Source: Diprion similis (taxonomy: Eukaryota; Arthropoda; Insecta; Hymenoptera; Diprionidae). From it: a stretch of DNA of 64,000 nt. The notes beneath the pieces were generated by a model, which saw only the letters and a list, made by a program, of their open reading frames with translations, searched no databases and was not told the origin of the DNA. The DNA is taken from contig NC_060116.1 in NCBI RefSeq assembly GCF_021155765.1, positions 14,136,001-14,200,000 of the forward strand. The letters run 5' to 3'. Below are positions 26,613 to 39,200 of the stretch, in pieces (position 1 is the first letter of the stretch; each line of letters begins with the position of its first letter). The position numbers and the translations under genes are program-made.

Positions 26613-29600
26613 TGTCTCGGATTTGTCTCCTGCAGAGCAGCCACACATATAAATTATATAAATTGTCACTTCGCATAACCTACAGCTAGGTTTTCAAGGA
26701 AATCCTAACCTTTCAAATGTCACTGTTTGGGCACTGTTGTATCGAGTTGTACCTGGTGGAGGTGACCCGTTCGTTACAACATCATTGGCGACCTAACCTC
26801 ACTTTTTGCGCATTTCTCCACGGCTGCCATAGCGTGAATTCGAATGCTTAGACGCTGGGTGAACCGCAAAACGAATCCGATATGATTCGAGATGCGCATG
26901 CAGGATTCATCTATCGCGTCGTGTCGATTCCAATTACCCTGCAATCGAGGGTTTCGGATTCGATTATCTGCGGCGGGTAAACACTTTGAATTCAATTAAC
27001 AGGGATCGTCGCCCGTCGTTAATTATACCTAGATGTCGTCGTATAGCTATACTTCGTTATACGTATTATAACCACATGGCCGAGAAGCAGACATACGCCA
27101 GGTTAACTTATTGGACATTTGACACAGACACATGAACGGTGTGACCTACGAGATATATAGATATGTATGTATTTGTTTGACAATCTTACGGTAAATGAAA
27201 GCAACGATTCTATTCATAGACGGTTTTAACATTTAAATTGTGAGAAGTGGAACATTTGCGGAGTTCGAAGCGTGAGAATCGATCGACTGTTCCAGCTATG
27301 CACACCTTTTTTCCTCTCCACATATCTCGTTGTCTTATCCTCATTCCATAATTAAACTATGAATTGATAATTTTCCTGCAATTCTTCTTTTACCGTTCCT
27401 AAGAAAGTTATAAAAAATAATGGGTCGTCGTGGCATAGTGAGAAAATGAGATGGAAAGAAAAACGGAACCAAAATTACAATGTTTCCCTTCATCACAGGC
27501 TACTGCTAGGGAATCTAATTTTACAAGGATTTCATTCGGAGGTATAGTGGATATTACATTCTGAAATGTACTTTTCGTTCTTGCGCTTGGCATGCATAAT
27601 TCGGAAAGGTGATGGAAACATTTCGTAGTTCGCTTTGCTCAACGTTACACCGAAGTAGAGATTACTTGGTTGTTTTTTTTTTCCTTCTACTTCTTTTTTA
27701 CGCGTTCTCGTTTTATGCAAGGGTATTTTCCTTCTACTACTCTGTATGGCAAGCAAATCCCCTTGGCGTGAATTTAAATTTTCATATACCGTTGACGTCA
27801 CTGCATGTCTCCGGTCTCAAATTTTCATAACGCGCAAGTCGAGAAAAACCGCCGCGTCACGGATTCGCATTTCTCTAATAGTCACGGTAAAATATATTCT
27901 CGACGCTCCTCTTACTCCAGACTCTTATCTATCGGATTAAAATTCATTCCGCAGATACGATATCCGACAAACGAACGTTGAAATCAATCCGTCTCCTTGA
28001 ACCACCGCGTATTGCAATACAAACGATGCTGTCGATACGCGCGTATAGGTCGTGTGTAAATGGGGTTGCCGGCGAGGTGGCGCCCTCGGTTTTACTTCGA
28101 TCGACCGACCGACCGACCGTCCGTCCGTCCGCATGTCCGTCAGTACCGTAACTAGCGGCCGTACGAACCAGTCGCTACTCGGTAACGAAAAAGGGTTGAA
28201 CTTTCGAACACAGGAGGGATATATATTATCAGAGTAAATTGTGCGATCTTAAATATTGTTGAACAAGCGTATAACATACGTGCGATAAACTTGGATTAAT
28301 TTGGTTTTTACGATATGACGATTGCATTGCCCTGCACGCATTTTCTACCGATCATTGATCAAAACTACGATCGGCTAGTATTGTCGACGACGAATTTCAC
28401 TTACGAAGATAATTGAATTATCAATGAAAAAAAAAAAAAAAAAAAGAAGTGAGGCGGCGTCAGAGTGTCCTGCTGTTAATATTAAATTTTAACCGAGAAT
28501 TTCACTTCTTATATGGTATTCTACGTCCGGATGATCGACGTGAGATGCGAGACACGATGATTTGTACGAAACTATGATGAATATTGTTTACGAATAAATA
28601 TTACAAGGGGGTGTGTAGAATTTTATCAATATATTTTATCAATACCAAACGAGAATCCGGCGTAACTTGAGTCGCCTGAATAAAAAAACTACAGTTCTAC
28701 GATTCGCTGTTAACATTTCAACAGCTTTGAACGATTTTACGTCTAATTATTATGTTCGGTTGCAACCTTTCCTCCAATACAAATGTGTACGGTTGTTGAA
28801 TGTCAATAATAACGCGTATGTCGTTCACTCTGGGGCGAAAATTCATCCGCAGTACAAACCTGACCACTCAACATCTTTTTATGTCCGTATCAGATGGAAC
28901 ACTCGTTGCAAATCACTGCGGAGTCGCGAAAGCTTATAACCAGCCGAAGATGATAATTCTTCTTTTCTTTCCGTTCCTATTTTTTTCTCCTTTCATTCTT
29001 GTCGACGAGGTAAAATAAGAGAATTTATTAGATACCTAAAGTAAAGCGTTATCACTCACTTGACAAGTGCTTACGCATGTACACATATTTAATTGTTCGG
29101 TGGAAAAAAAAATGCCCAGCAGTTGCCGCCTGAATTTTACTCGACAAGGTAGGCAGTTGAACCCACGTATACATAAACGGTAAGCGGGTTGCCATCCTCG
29201 CCGAGTCTGACCCAACCTGGCCGTTACTACTTCGGGGGAAAATTCGACGCAGATTTTCCGCCGCGTGTGAAAATGTTGTAAAAATTTACGCGGCTGTCTT
29301 TTCGATGTTTCTTTTTTTTCCTTTCCTTCTTTCTTACCCTCGAGATATCTCCGGCAACAAAGAGGCCGCTGATCGTTTCAGTAATTACATGCGCATTGTT
29401 CCAGGATAATCGCGAATAGAGCCGGACCCTTACGCTTGTCGGTGACACCATTCTTACAATCTCCGAGTCTCTCGTGTACACCTATATTTATCCGAGTATA
29501 GATCTTTCTTGCGATTTTCCTAGTTGTGCGGAATGCTGAACAGGGAGCTCTGAAGAATTTTTAGCTTCGAATTTTCTTCAATCTTTCGAGTTACCTCGTT

Positions 29601-30314
29601 ACGTAGATTCTCAAAACCAATGAATATGATTAAAATTTTTAACGGTGCAATTCACCGTGATCTAATTTTGCAATTATAAGCCGAATGATTGGGAATGAAA
29701 ATTCATTACATTATACTGTTGTTTCTTTGATTAGGAGCTTGGCGGATGTTCTTCGCGAAGAATCTGAAGCTGTAGAGACATTTCAGCTGGCTCAGGGGAT
29801 TGGTAGAATGAAAATGGAAAAAGAGAAGGAAAATAATATCGGAAAGATTGACGATGAATGGTGATGGACTCTCAATAGGAATCGATACGATACTCGGTGA
29901 TTAAGGGTTGCTCGCGTAAGCTGGCGGGTGTTTAAGCGTGTGTAATGCATAACTAACCATCGGCACTCGGTAATAATAAGATACGGTATAAGCAACAGAA
30001 AAAGTGAGGAATTGTAGTGAGTGCAGGTATAAAATGTTGGGAACTTGTAACGACGACGATGACGCCGAAGATGTGGAGAGCAACAGAGAAAACACAGCAA
30101 AATGTCGCGAATCTGTGGAAGGATTGTGGTTAACGAGGATAGACAACGACGTGAATTCATTGTCTGCAATTATAGACGTCGGATCGTCCCTACGGGAGAA
30201 AATAAACGGCGATCATGTATACGAGAAAGAAGTACAGGTGACAGAACAGCAGTTGCAAGGCCACGAACGCGTTTGAACGTTAATTTCGCGAATATTGTAA
30301 TATAAATAAAATTG

Positions 30315-30350
<36 letters not shown>

Positions 30351-30737
30351 ATATATATGTTTAGTCGCTAATTGAAATATAGAACGATGCTAACAATGAT
30401 ATACACCAGAAAGAAATGTAGGTGACAAATAACTATCTGCGACGTATTAAAATAAAACAATTATAGTAATAACAACAGCAACAGCAAGAATAACAAAAAC
30501 AAAAATAATAATAACTACAATACTATACCCTACGCGTGTATATTTAAAAAGAAACGTGGAGTTTGCGCTAAATGCAGTTTGTCGCGCTTAAAATAAATAT
30601 ATAGGTGTATATATTATATATTATATATACACACGTTTGAAAAGTTACCCAAATGAGAAAATGGTTTAAGATTTATTAGCTCCGTGATTGCTAAGATCTT
30701 AAACCGCGACAACAACTGAAGATTCAAGGGTTGAAGG
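26613..30737. other. PAM16-eag divergent intergenic region, probable eag 5' region
   Basis: 4.1 kb of non-coding DNA upstream of the eag start codon. It must hold the PAM16 promoter and probably the eag promoter and untranslated exons. Seen here: poly(A) at about 28426-28444, a CCGA/CCGT tetranucleotide run at about 28104-28132, and an AT dinucleotide repeat at about 30319-30349. CpG dinucleotides look more frequent than in the gene-dense left part. No exon is supported; the short open frames show no recognisable protein. Confidence 0.4.
30319..30349. repeat. (AT)n microsatellite
   Basis: An uninterrupted tat/ata dinucleotide run of about 30 bp upstream of eag coding exon 1. Confidence 0.85.
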
Positions 30738-33239
30738 ATGCCAGGGGGTCGTAGGGGCCTCGTAGCCCCGCAAAATACATTTTTAGAAAACATCATTCGA
30801 AGGAGCAGCAGCCAACGTAAGTAAAGAACCTCACTGTATCATGTTTCGAACGATTTTATCAATTTTTTTGATTAATCAAATACCGCCAGGTTTTTTGTCC
30901 ATTGTTATTGTTTCTGCATAGTGAAAAGTAGATAAACTAAATGACTAACAACAAGTTCAGTTGATTTTTACTCTCGATTACTTTCGACTACGGATTCCAA
31001 CTTGACAAATGTCAGAATTTATCGCCAGCCGAAAAATAAAGCCGATACATCGGTGCGGAATCGTTGTATATTTTACACATGTGACATTCGCGTAATCCCC
31101 TAATTCCTAGAGCTTCTAAAGTCTGTCTTAAATATAAAATCCTCTAGAGATTTTTTTCGAAGCTCTTATATTCACGTTTCGCCGATGCTTGTTCGACCTG
31201 CCGTAACTATATATGTATATGTTACATACATGACATGTACTCTATATAGGTACGCGCTTCGTTCAGTTGGCCCAGAATTAATCTAGACTGCTGCTAGATA
31301 TACGTCATATACCTACGTTATACACGTCGCTGAAGTTTCCATAACTAACAAACCATGCAAGGGATTTAAACTGAACATAACGATAAAATGATAAGCAGAA
31401 TCATCAAATTTGGATGTTGAAAAATTGTAAAATTTATTGGATTCTTCTTTTCTACTCTTGTTCTTAATCGTCATTTTCACTGCGGATCCATTCGATGCAT
31501 ACCTGCATAGATTCGGGAAAGTTATTATACAGGAACACATTAATATCGTACGCACGTCGTCCGCAGTTAATACAGTATGTATAATATCTGTCGGTGTATG
31601 TAGAAGATCACAGGTATCCTTACCATTTTCGTATACACACAGCAGACACACGTATACCCACCAAAGTAGGTATAATACGCCCAACGGCAGAGGAGAAAAG
31701 CTCTTTGAAAGCAGAGTATCATAAATAATAATGAACCGTATCGTTGTGGCGTCTTTGCGCCGCTGCGAGGAGATGATCCTGAGATTTGACGTCTGGCACA
31801 TGGACGCATACTACGTGCATACGTGTATATCCTGCATCCGTACATATGTACATCGTGCGATTGCTATATGTTTCATAGTTCAATGCATGCGGATGTGTGT
31901 CTGTGTGTGTGTGTATTCGCATGATGTCGCGTGCGGATTGGCGAAGCAATTCTCACCGACGAGGCTGCAATTACGCGAGCAATGGCAAACACGGTTTTGG
32001 GTGGTAAATAACGCGAATTGCGAGTACACGCTACCAGCTCCAGTATATAGCTGTATACAATATCGTATACGATTCGGGGGGGATTAGATTCTACAAAGAT
32101 TGAAAAAACAAAAAGGACCACGCAATATCGAATTTATAAATGAAGCTAAAGTTCGAATTACGGACTTCAAAAATGTCGTAAGTCTAAATGTGGATGAGTT
32201 GAAAAAATAGAACGGTCGGTGTATAGAATCCCAAAGAGTAGAATCGTTAGAAGTCTCTCTCGATAATACAGAATCGCATAGAGATCCTAAAATTTGCCAT
32301 TCATTGTATTTTTTTTTTTTTTTTTTTGCACTTCGACTTATTCTACATTTTCCTCCTTTAAAATCGGATATATTGGTCCTTCAATCAATCGGTCATCATA
32401 GTTTTGCTACCCCCATCAGCTCAAATGAAAGCTAATAGCCATGACTATTTTAGCAGGAAGCACGGCGAAAGGCGGTTTCTTTTAATTCCGCTTACCGTAC
32501 CTGTAATCAGGCCGTGTATTAATAATTGATAACGAAGGGTTGAAGCACGGATTTGACCCGCGCCCAGCTCCACCGAGAGGCCCTTTGTATAATGTATTCG
32601 CTGTTAATCTGCAGCCGGGTGATTATCATCGGACTCTGGGTTAAAAACTAGGGAGGAAATCGAGGCATCCCTTGCATGCCGGGAAACATAAGCGGAGTTG
32701 GGGGGATGTTTTTTCACCCTCCGCATAACCTCCTCAACCCAGAGAGGATTGACTCGTTTTCGCCCGTTTCCGCGAACCTTCGACAAAGTTCGGCAGGTCA
32801 TTGGGTCAAATCTGCGAAGCACGTAAGGGTCAATCCGCGGGTTCCAGGGACGGCTGCAGGGGGGTGCAGAATATAATGCGATATTATATACGTACACATA
32901 TACCTGTATGTACGCTATTTAATCTAGAGGAGAGCGATGAGAGCTTGCCAAAATTTAATCACATTTGTCAAAGATAATTTATTCATGTTTAAACTTCAAT
33001 CTGTATTCCCCCTCAATTTACGCAAACATTTATTTCATCATCTTCCTTTTTAATTGAGCAACAATGTTGAACACTGAACTTTAATGCAGCTTTGTATAAT
33101 GCAAACTTGATTCATTCTCTATGCTCAGCATAGTATAGATATATAGCTACATTTGGATCGTTGAAAGAAGTTGCGGTGCTTTTACCGGTAATTTGAAATA
33201 TTTGATTTGTTTTCTTTACGCTTCTTCATTTTTATTCTC

Positions 33240-33287
<48 letters not shown>

Positions 33288-36200
33288 CTTACCGTCAGAG
33301 TAAGCAAAGCAGGTGCGAATTTATTTCTTTGGGGCATCGCGTTTGTACGTGTTATTATCTTAATAGTTTCAAGTTGACCGACGGTCACGCGGGTGCGATT
33401 ATATAAAAAGAACACAAAAAAAGAAAGAAAGAAAGAAAGAGAGAAGAAAAAAAAACAACACGAAAGAAGATAAAATACTGCCGCTGTAGATATAAATATG
33501 AAACTTGGTTTCAAGCGTGAATAATGCTTGTGAATATATAGGTATAATAAATAAGAATGCAAGTATATTATAATTATTATGTACAGGTATACGTAATAAT
33601 TACAAACTCTGAGCTATAAGGTCCGCATCGTGAGCTGTATAATAATTAATCCGGATAAAAAGTTTTCAGGTGAAAATAAATTAGCGTGATTTCTTACATT
33701 ATATCTAGAAGTATAATAATTACAATTCTCGTCACACGTTTTCTGAACACCAACTTTCGGAGTTTGATACTTTTGTTTAGCTTAGCTCCTGGGAGGTAGA
33801 GATGGAAAATTCTGACGATGCTTGCGGACGGTGAGGGAAACTTTTGTATTTATGTAAAACGAATTCCGCGCGAAAGCTGGTTTGCCAATTTTTCTCTCAC
33901 CCGCGAGCTGTGTATTCGCCATCCAAAATATACATGTCTGTAGGCTTAGCGTATAAAGAAGTCGGATCAAATTATCGTTAAGAAGAAAAATTCAGAACGT
34001 TACAGCGAATTATTCGCACAGCTTGACAGTTTATGCGATCGGATATAATATAGCTTATCAAGCTACGGAAATTACCGAGTAATAGTCTCTCCGCTGCTGC
34101 AGTCGACCATTGGCCAATTTTGGCAGGCTCAATTTATTCACCCCTGATCCTGCTGCAGGTACCTGTAATTATATATACATATGGGCAGACTTCACCCACA
34201 TACACTGACCAAAGTTAACGAGCTATTAAAATTCCTAAGTTGAATTTATTGACTCAATTTTCTCTCTCTCTCTTTATCATACCTACATGTGCAACACAAA
34301 AATTCCGCAATATTTTATCCCCAGTGGGAAAATTAGCATACAGTTTTTCCATTCGATGTAATGTATAATCCGCATGCGACTAAAGAATTATCTTGATGTT
34401 GGTGTGTAATTAATATTACAAGATGGTTTATACGCGGCGTGCGATTTTCAGCTTTCACGCGAAACTCGAATTTTGTCCCTATACATGTATAGCTATGTAA
34501 CCAGTAGAGGGAGAAAGAGAGAGAGAAGGAGAAAGAGGCGGAGAAGAGAGGACAGATTTGTCAGCAGTCGCAAAGTGAAAGAAAAAACGGACCTTGTTGG
34601 GCGGAGAAATTCGATAAATTGAATAACGCGATGAAACGAACTCTACAGAGGGTGTGGATAATTGGCCGAGGCGGAATAATATTGACGGTGACAAATATCG
34701 GATATTTTTCAAACACCTCTATCGCCGCCGTATAATGAGCATTTTATAAATAATTTCCCTGTGTGTGTACGAGTATATCGTTCGACTCGTGACTCTTTGC
34801 CGTTATCGTAAAGGGGTTCAAAAATCCACGCGATTCTCTGCTTCCTATCACGAGTCTGAATTGCACCATTTACTTGCAAAGCGGTTTAAGCAAACTACGC
34901 AAGACTGCGAGTTTGATTGTCGAGAAGAGTTTTCAGGGTATATGTATGGGTTTAAACCATATATTGGTGTATGTACAGTACATGCGATGTGCGTCTTAGA
35001 CTCGGTAAATTAGCATTATAATAATTTGAGGAAAGAGACGCGTGCGTGCCGATTGAGATAAAATTCGGAAAAGAAAAATCACGCTTTCGTGAGAGTAAGA
35101 AAATATTTATATTTCGCGTGCCAGAATCAAGCTTGAGTTCGAAAATCACCGAATTGCGCGACTCATTGCTATGCAGATCTTTATATTTTCCCGATACTAT
35201 GCGTGCATATAAAACACTGAAATCGCGGTGTGAAAATTGAGAATTAAATATTCTTTCCTATCTCTTTACACCGTTGTACTTTATATGATAAGGTATAAAG
35301 ATAAGAAATGTCTGAGCCTCAAAAAGCCTGCTTTCTTATTTATGCAAACGCAATGTAATTAACACGATTCATTGTTCACCCCGAGTATAATTTATATGCT
35401 ATTACGGTATACATAGGTGCATATATTATAGACTTGTAAAAAAAATCATGAATTTTATATACCTGTATATTGTAGCATACGCGGTATGTATGTATAGTAA
35501 CAAGTTGTGAGATGTACAATTGTAATCGTATTGGAAATCGACAAAGAAGACCTAAGTTGCAGCGGATATTTTCGCACATATCGCCACTTTGAATTTCATG
35601 CGAAGTTTATGGGATTTTCGCACACAATATTTATTCATCCCGAGACCGACGTTATCCCAATTTATTCAAGCTTTTCCGATTTCACGTTCACATTCGCACA
35701 ATACAAATGTGTGTACGTTGCAACACCTGAACACGGAGCTTAGGGGCGGAAAAGATATTTCGTTTTGTAAATTGTGTCGAAACGTGAACGAATATACCAG
35801 CTGCTGAGTGTGAAACCGATGTACAGGCGTGACTGATACCGATTTTTTTTATTTTTTCGATTTTTATCTTACCTACTTTCACACGTTTCAATTCGCTTCG
35901 CCCGCAGTTACAGCGCACAAATCGCATCACCTCCTGCCAGCCAAACGAGATTAACTTCAGTTATTTTCCCCTGCAAATAGGTATAACTGACATATTATAG
36001 CTACTGCGCTTGGTAATCGTGCAGATCCAGATTGTGTGCAACAGAACCTTTTATGTAGTCCAATTTAATAATCTCAAAACTGGTTCACGGACCATAACTG
36101 CAGGTTCGCATATATATATATACACGAATCTCGGCAATTGTGTTCTACCGCAAGATTCACTGAAGGGGTAAAAACAAATCCGCAGTACCAGCTATGTATA

Positions 36201-39200
36201 ATAATAAAAGCATGGAATTATTCGAGGCGAACGTTACGTGACTTTAAACCGTGCTTCGAATGCAGGCAAAGTTAAAGCTTGGCCGTAATTAGCGTCGGGT
36301 ATGGAGAAAGAAGAAAATTGATTCAAAGGAAAAATACTAACACACAAGGGAAAGAAAGAAGAATAAAAAGAGTGATGAGGAGAAGAAAGAAGCTAGAGGA
36401 AAGGTAACGGAAAAGCACGAGGCGACCTTGAAGCGAAATGGTATAGAAAAAGTTTAAAAAATTCCTCAAGTCCTTGGCGCGCTGCAGATTAAGGCCTAAA
36501 GATTGTAGTCAAGCAATAATGGGGTGGAGGGTGCGAAAAAAAATACGTCCTCCATCCAGGATCGTTACGAGTATTTGCCAAGTGCGTGCAGCACATGGCT
36601 GCAGGGTTGCTGGTACGGCATATCAGTCAGAGAAAATTCCGGTTCGCACCTTGACCCGTGTTGTACGTCAAACAGCGATTTAGCAAGTCAGTGTGCAGCA
36701 GTTGCGGCAAAAGGCGCCCCGAAGTTTTAACCCTCGCGTGAGCATCAAGATTAAGGCCTTGGCTGTGTAGCTTGACCTTACTTACCGCGCGATATAATAT
36801 TGTACACATTGCACCTACAGAGTGTTTCCAAGTAAGCCTCGCAGTATGTTTGGTTGCCTACCATCAAGGGGAACAAATATCGGTAAGACAGGTCTGTATT
36901 ACCGATATTTGTTCCCCTCAGTTATAGGCAACCCAATACATTGTGGCGTTCACATGTAAACACCCTGTATATGTTACCTGCCCTCCATCGCAAAGCGAAA
37001 AACAAGCACTCTTCGCGCAATCAGCGCTGGAAAACTTACGATTTTCGAGTTTCTTGCTCTGCGTGTTTCATGGGTACGACGTTGGGTCCTGTGCACGAGG
37101 ATACATACCATTGCAATAATTCTCCTTACGTTGCCTGTTCGTTATTCGCCCTCGAAACCCAGTGCTGACGGTGACTGGCGTGCCTGCACGATAGGCGCAT
37201 TACAGTTTTCTTATGGTAGACGCGTGTACCTATACATATTATTATTCGTCTCTGTGTGAGTTTTCTCATTTATCAACCGTCTGAAATGGTCGTGCACGCG
37301 GCTGACTCCCTGCGATATCCGTCGGTGTGTATTATGAGTGTATAAACAGTTAGCCTTGAACCGAACCCTGCCTACGTCGTGATTATTCCTTATGCTGGTT
37401 GGGTACCTCGGGAGTTTTCCGTGAAACTTTTCGCTCAACGCCGGCAGATAGGCAATCGTACCTACGTTTTGAATACCCGGCAATACGGAACGTAGCCACG
37501 GTTGCCTATCCGTGGGCGTTGTGCGACGAGTTTCACAGAAAACTTTGTAAGAATATCTAAGCTCACCTGATTTTTCATCACGATCGGAAATCTTAGAGCT
37601 TCCGGCTTCTTGCAAATTATACGCTTCAAAAAGCCTTGCGTTGACATTATAATAATACACGTTTAAGGTATAACTGCGGTTTATTTTCAGTTTATTTGCA
37701 GCTTGCGGCAGCTGCAGTTGGAAAGGAGAATTGGTAGGGAGAAAAAAACCTTCCCGGCAATATATAATCGTTGAGAAAAGCTGTTGACTAACCTTGCGAG
37801 GAAACCTTTCATTTTCTATATACTAATATACTGGGATCGACTTCTGACAACCAATTATATGTATACCGCACAACGAAAAAAAGAGGGAATATATTGCAAT
37901 CGTTTTTGTAAATCGATTCGCCTAGGATCCCTGATTGATGTACGATTATCACAATTTTATGTTTATACCCCAGCCGGATCAAGACAAATCATTTGCGACG
38001 GGCAATTTATCGTCTTCTTCTTTTATGTTGAATTCGTTTACCGATATGTTTAGTACCCTTATTGAAAATATGAGAGTATACCTTGGGCATAATTCAGTCG
38101 TGAAATATACCAAACATTGAACCTCTAATTTTTCGATGCGACATTTGAAGACATAAAATAATATGGAAAAAACTAAAAAAATTTCAGGAAAAAAGAAAAC
38201 GTGAATCTATTATTTCAAAATTTTTATTTGACTGCATCATGGTGAAGCACGAATCAGCTGCATTCGTTCGCTTGAATGGTGGAGGGGGAAGAGGAAGACG
38301 AGGGGGAAAGTATATACCCGCGGGTTTGAGGCACTTGGAGGTTTTCTAAGTAGGAAAGTTCATTAAAATCTCCACTGCGCTATTCTTACGTGCTGTTGAA
38401 TATACACCATATTCCACGCCACATGCATACAACACACTTATACACCTCACACATTGATAAGCATAGTTATAATTGCACAAACCGTTCAACTTATTTCTCA
38501 CCAAACGGATCTACGTCTTTCGTATGCAGAATCGCGATGCATTAGTACGACACAATTAGGTGTCGGTTATACTAATATCAGCTACAGTGCAATACGTTCA
38601 ACGAGCCACAGATCAACAAGTGACAGAGAGGGAGGGAGAGGGAGAGAGAGACTCGAAGTGCACCCTCGAAATACCTCGAGTGTCACCGTATACGGAAGTG
38701 CTTTTGAACAACGAGTTTCACCGATATCGCTGCATCAGCAGCTAGCTGGGCGCAACAGTTGAATATTCTATACTCTTCATCCCCCTCCGAAAGATACATT
38801 CGACGTGAATTCCGATCCGGGGCTCGATTCCAATTAATCACTGTCAAACATCGCGCACCCCTTTTCCTATGGACCACTTCAGAGTTTCCCTACGAGTCTG
38901 ATTTTCCGGGGGTGCAGACTCTTCCATTGTTTGCACCCTTCTAATTACCACCTCGCCTCGTTATGCCTATAATTTGCAAGCTCTCCGGTTACCTTCCGCA
39001 TCGCGATGTTGTTACACTCTTGGCGAAAGCTTTTTCTCCATCCGATAACGCCCAGCGGTGTCTGCATTGTGACCTCAATGGATCGCGATGCATGGAAATG
39101 GAGATCGAAATTGCAGTCAGCTGCTACGGCATTTGGCACTTGCTTCCACCTTCATTTCCATCCGGATCCCTTCTTTGTGCAATTAATCACGCGTGAACTC

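Noticed and set aside
30004..30305. Overlapping open frames of 67-90 codons just upstream of eag
   Set aside because: No similarity to known proteins and no splice logic; they could at most be part of an eag 5' UTR.
32604..33562. Minus-strand open frames with Lys-rich runs
   Set aside because: They come from the poly(T) tract at 33241-33287 and adjacent low-complexity DNA; no protein family is recognisable.
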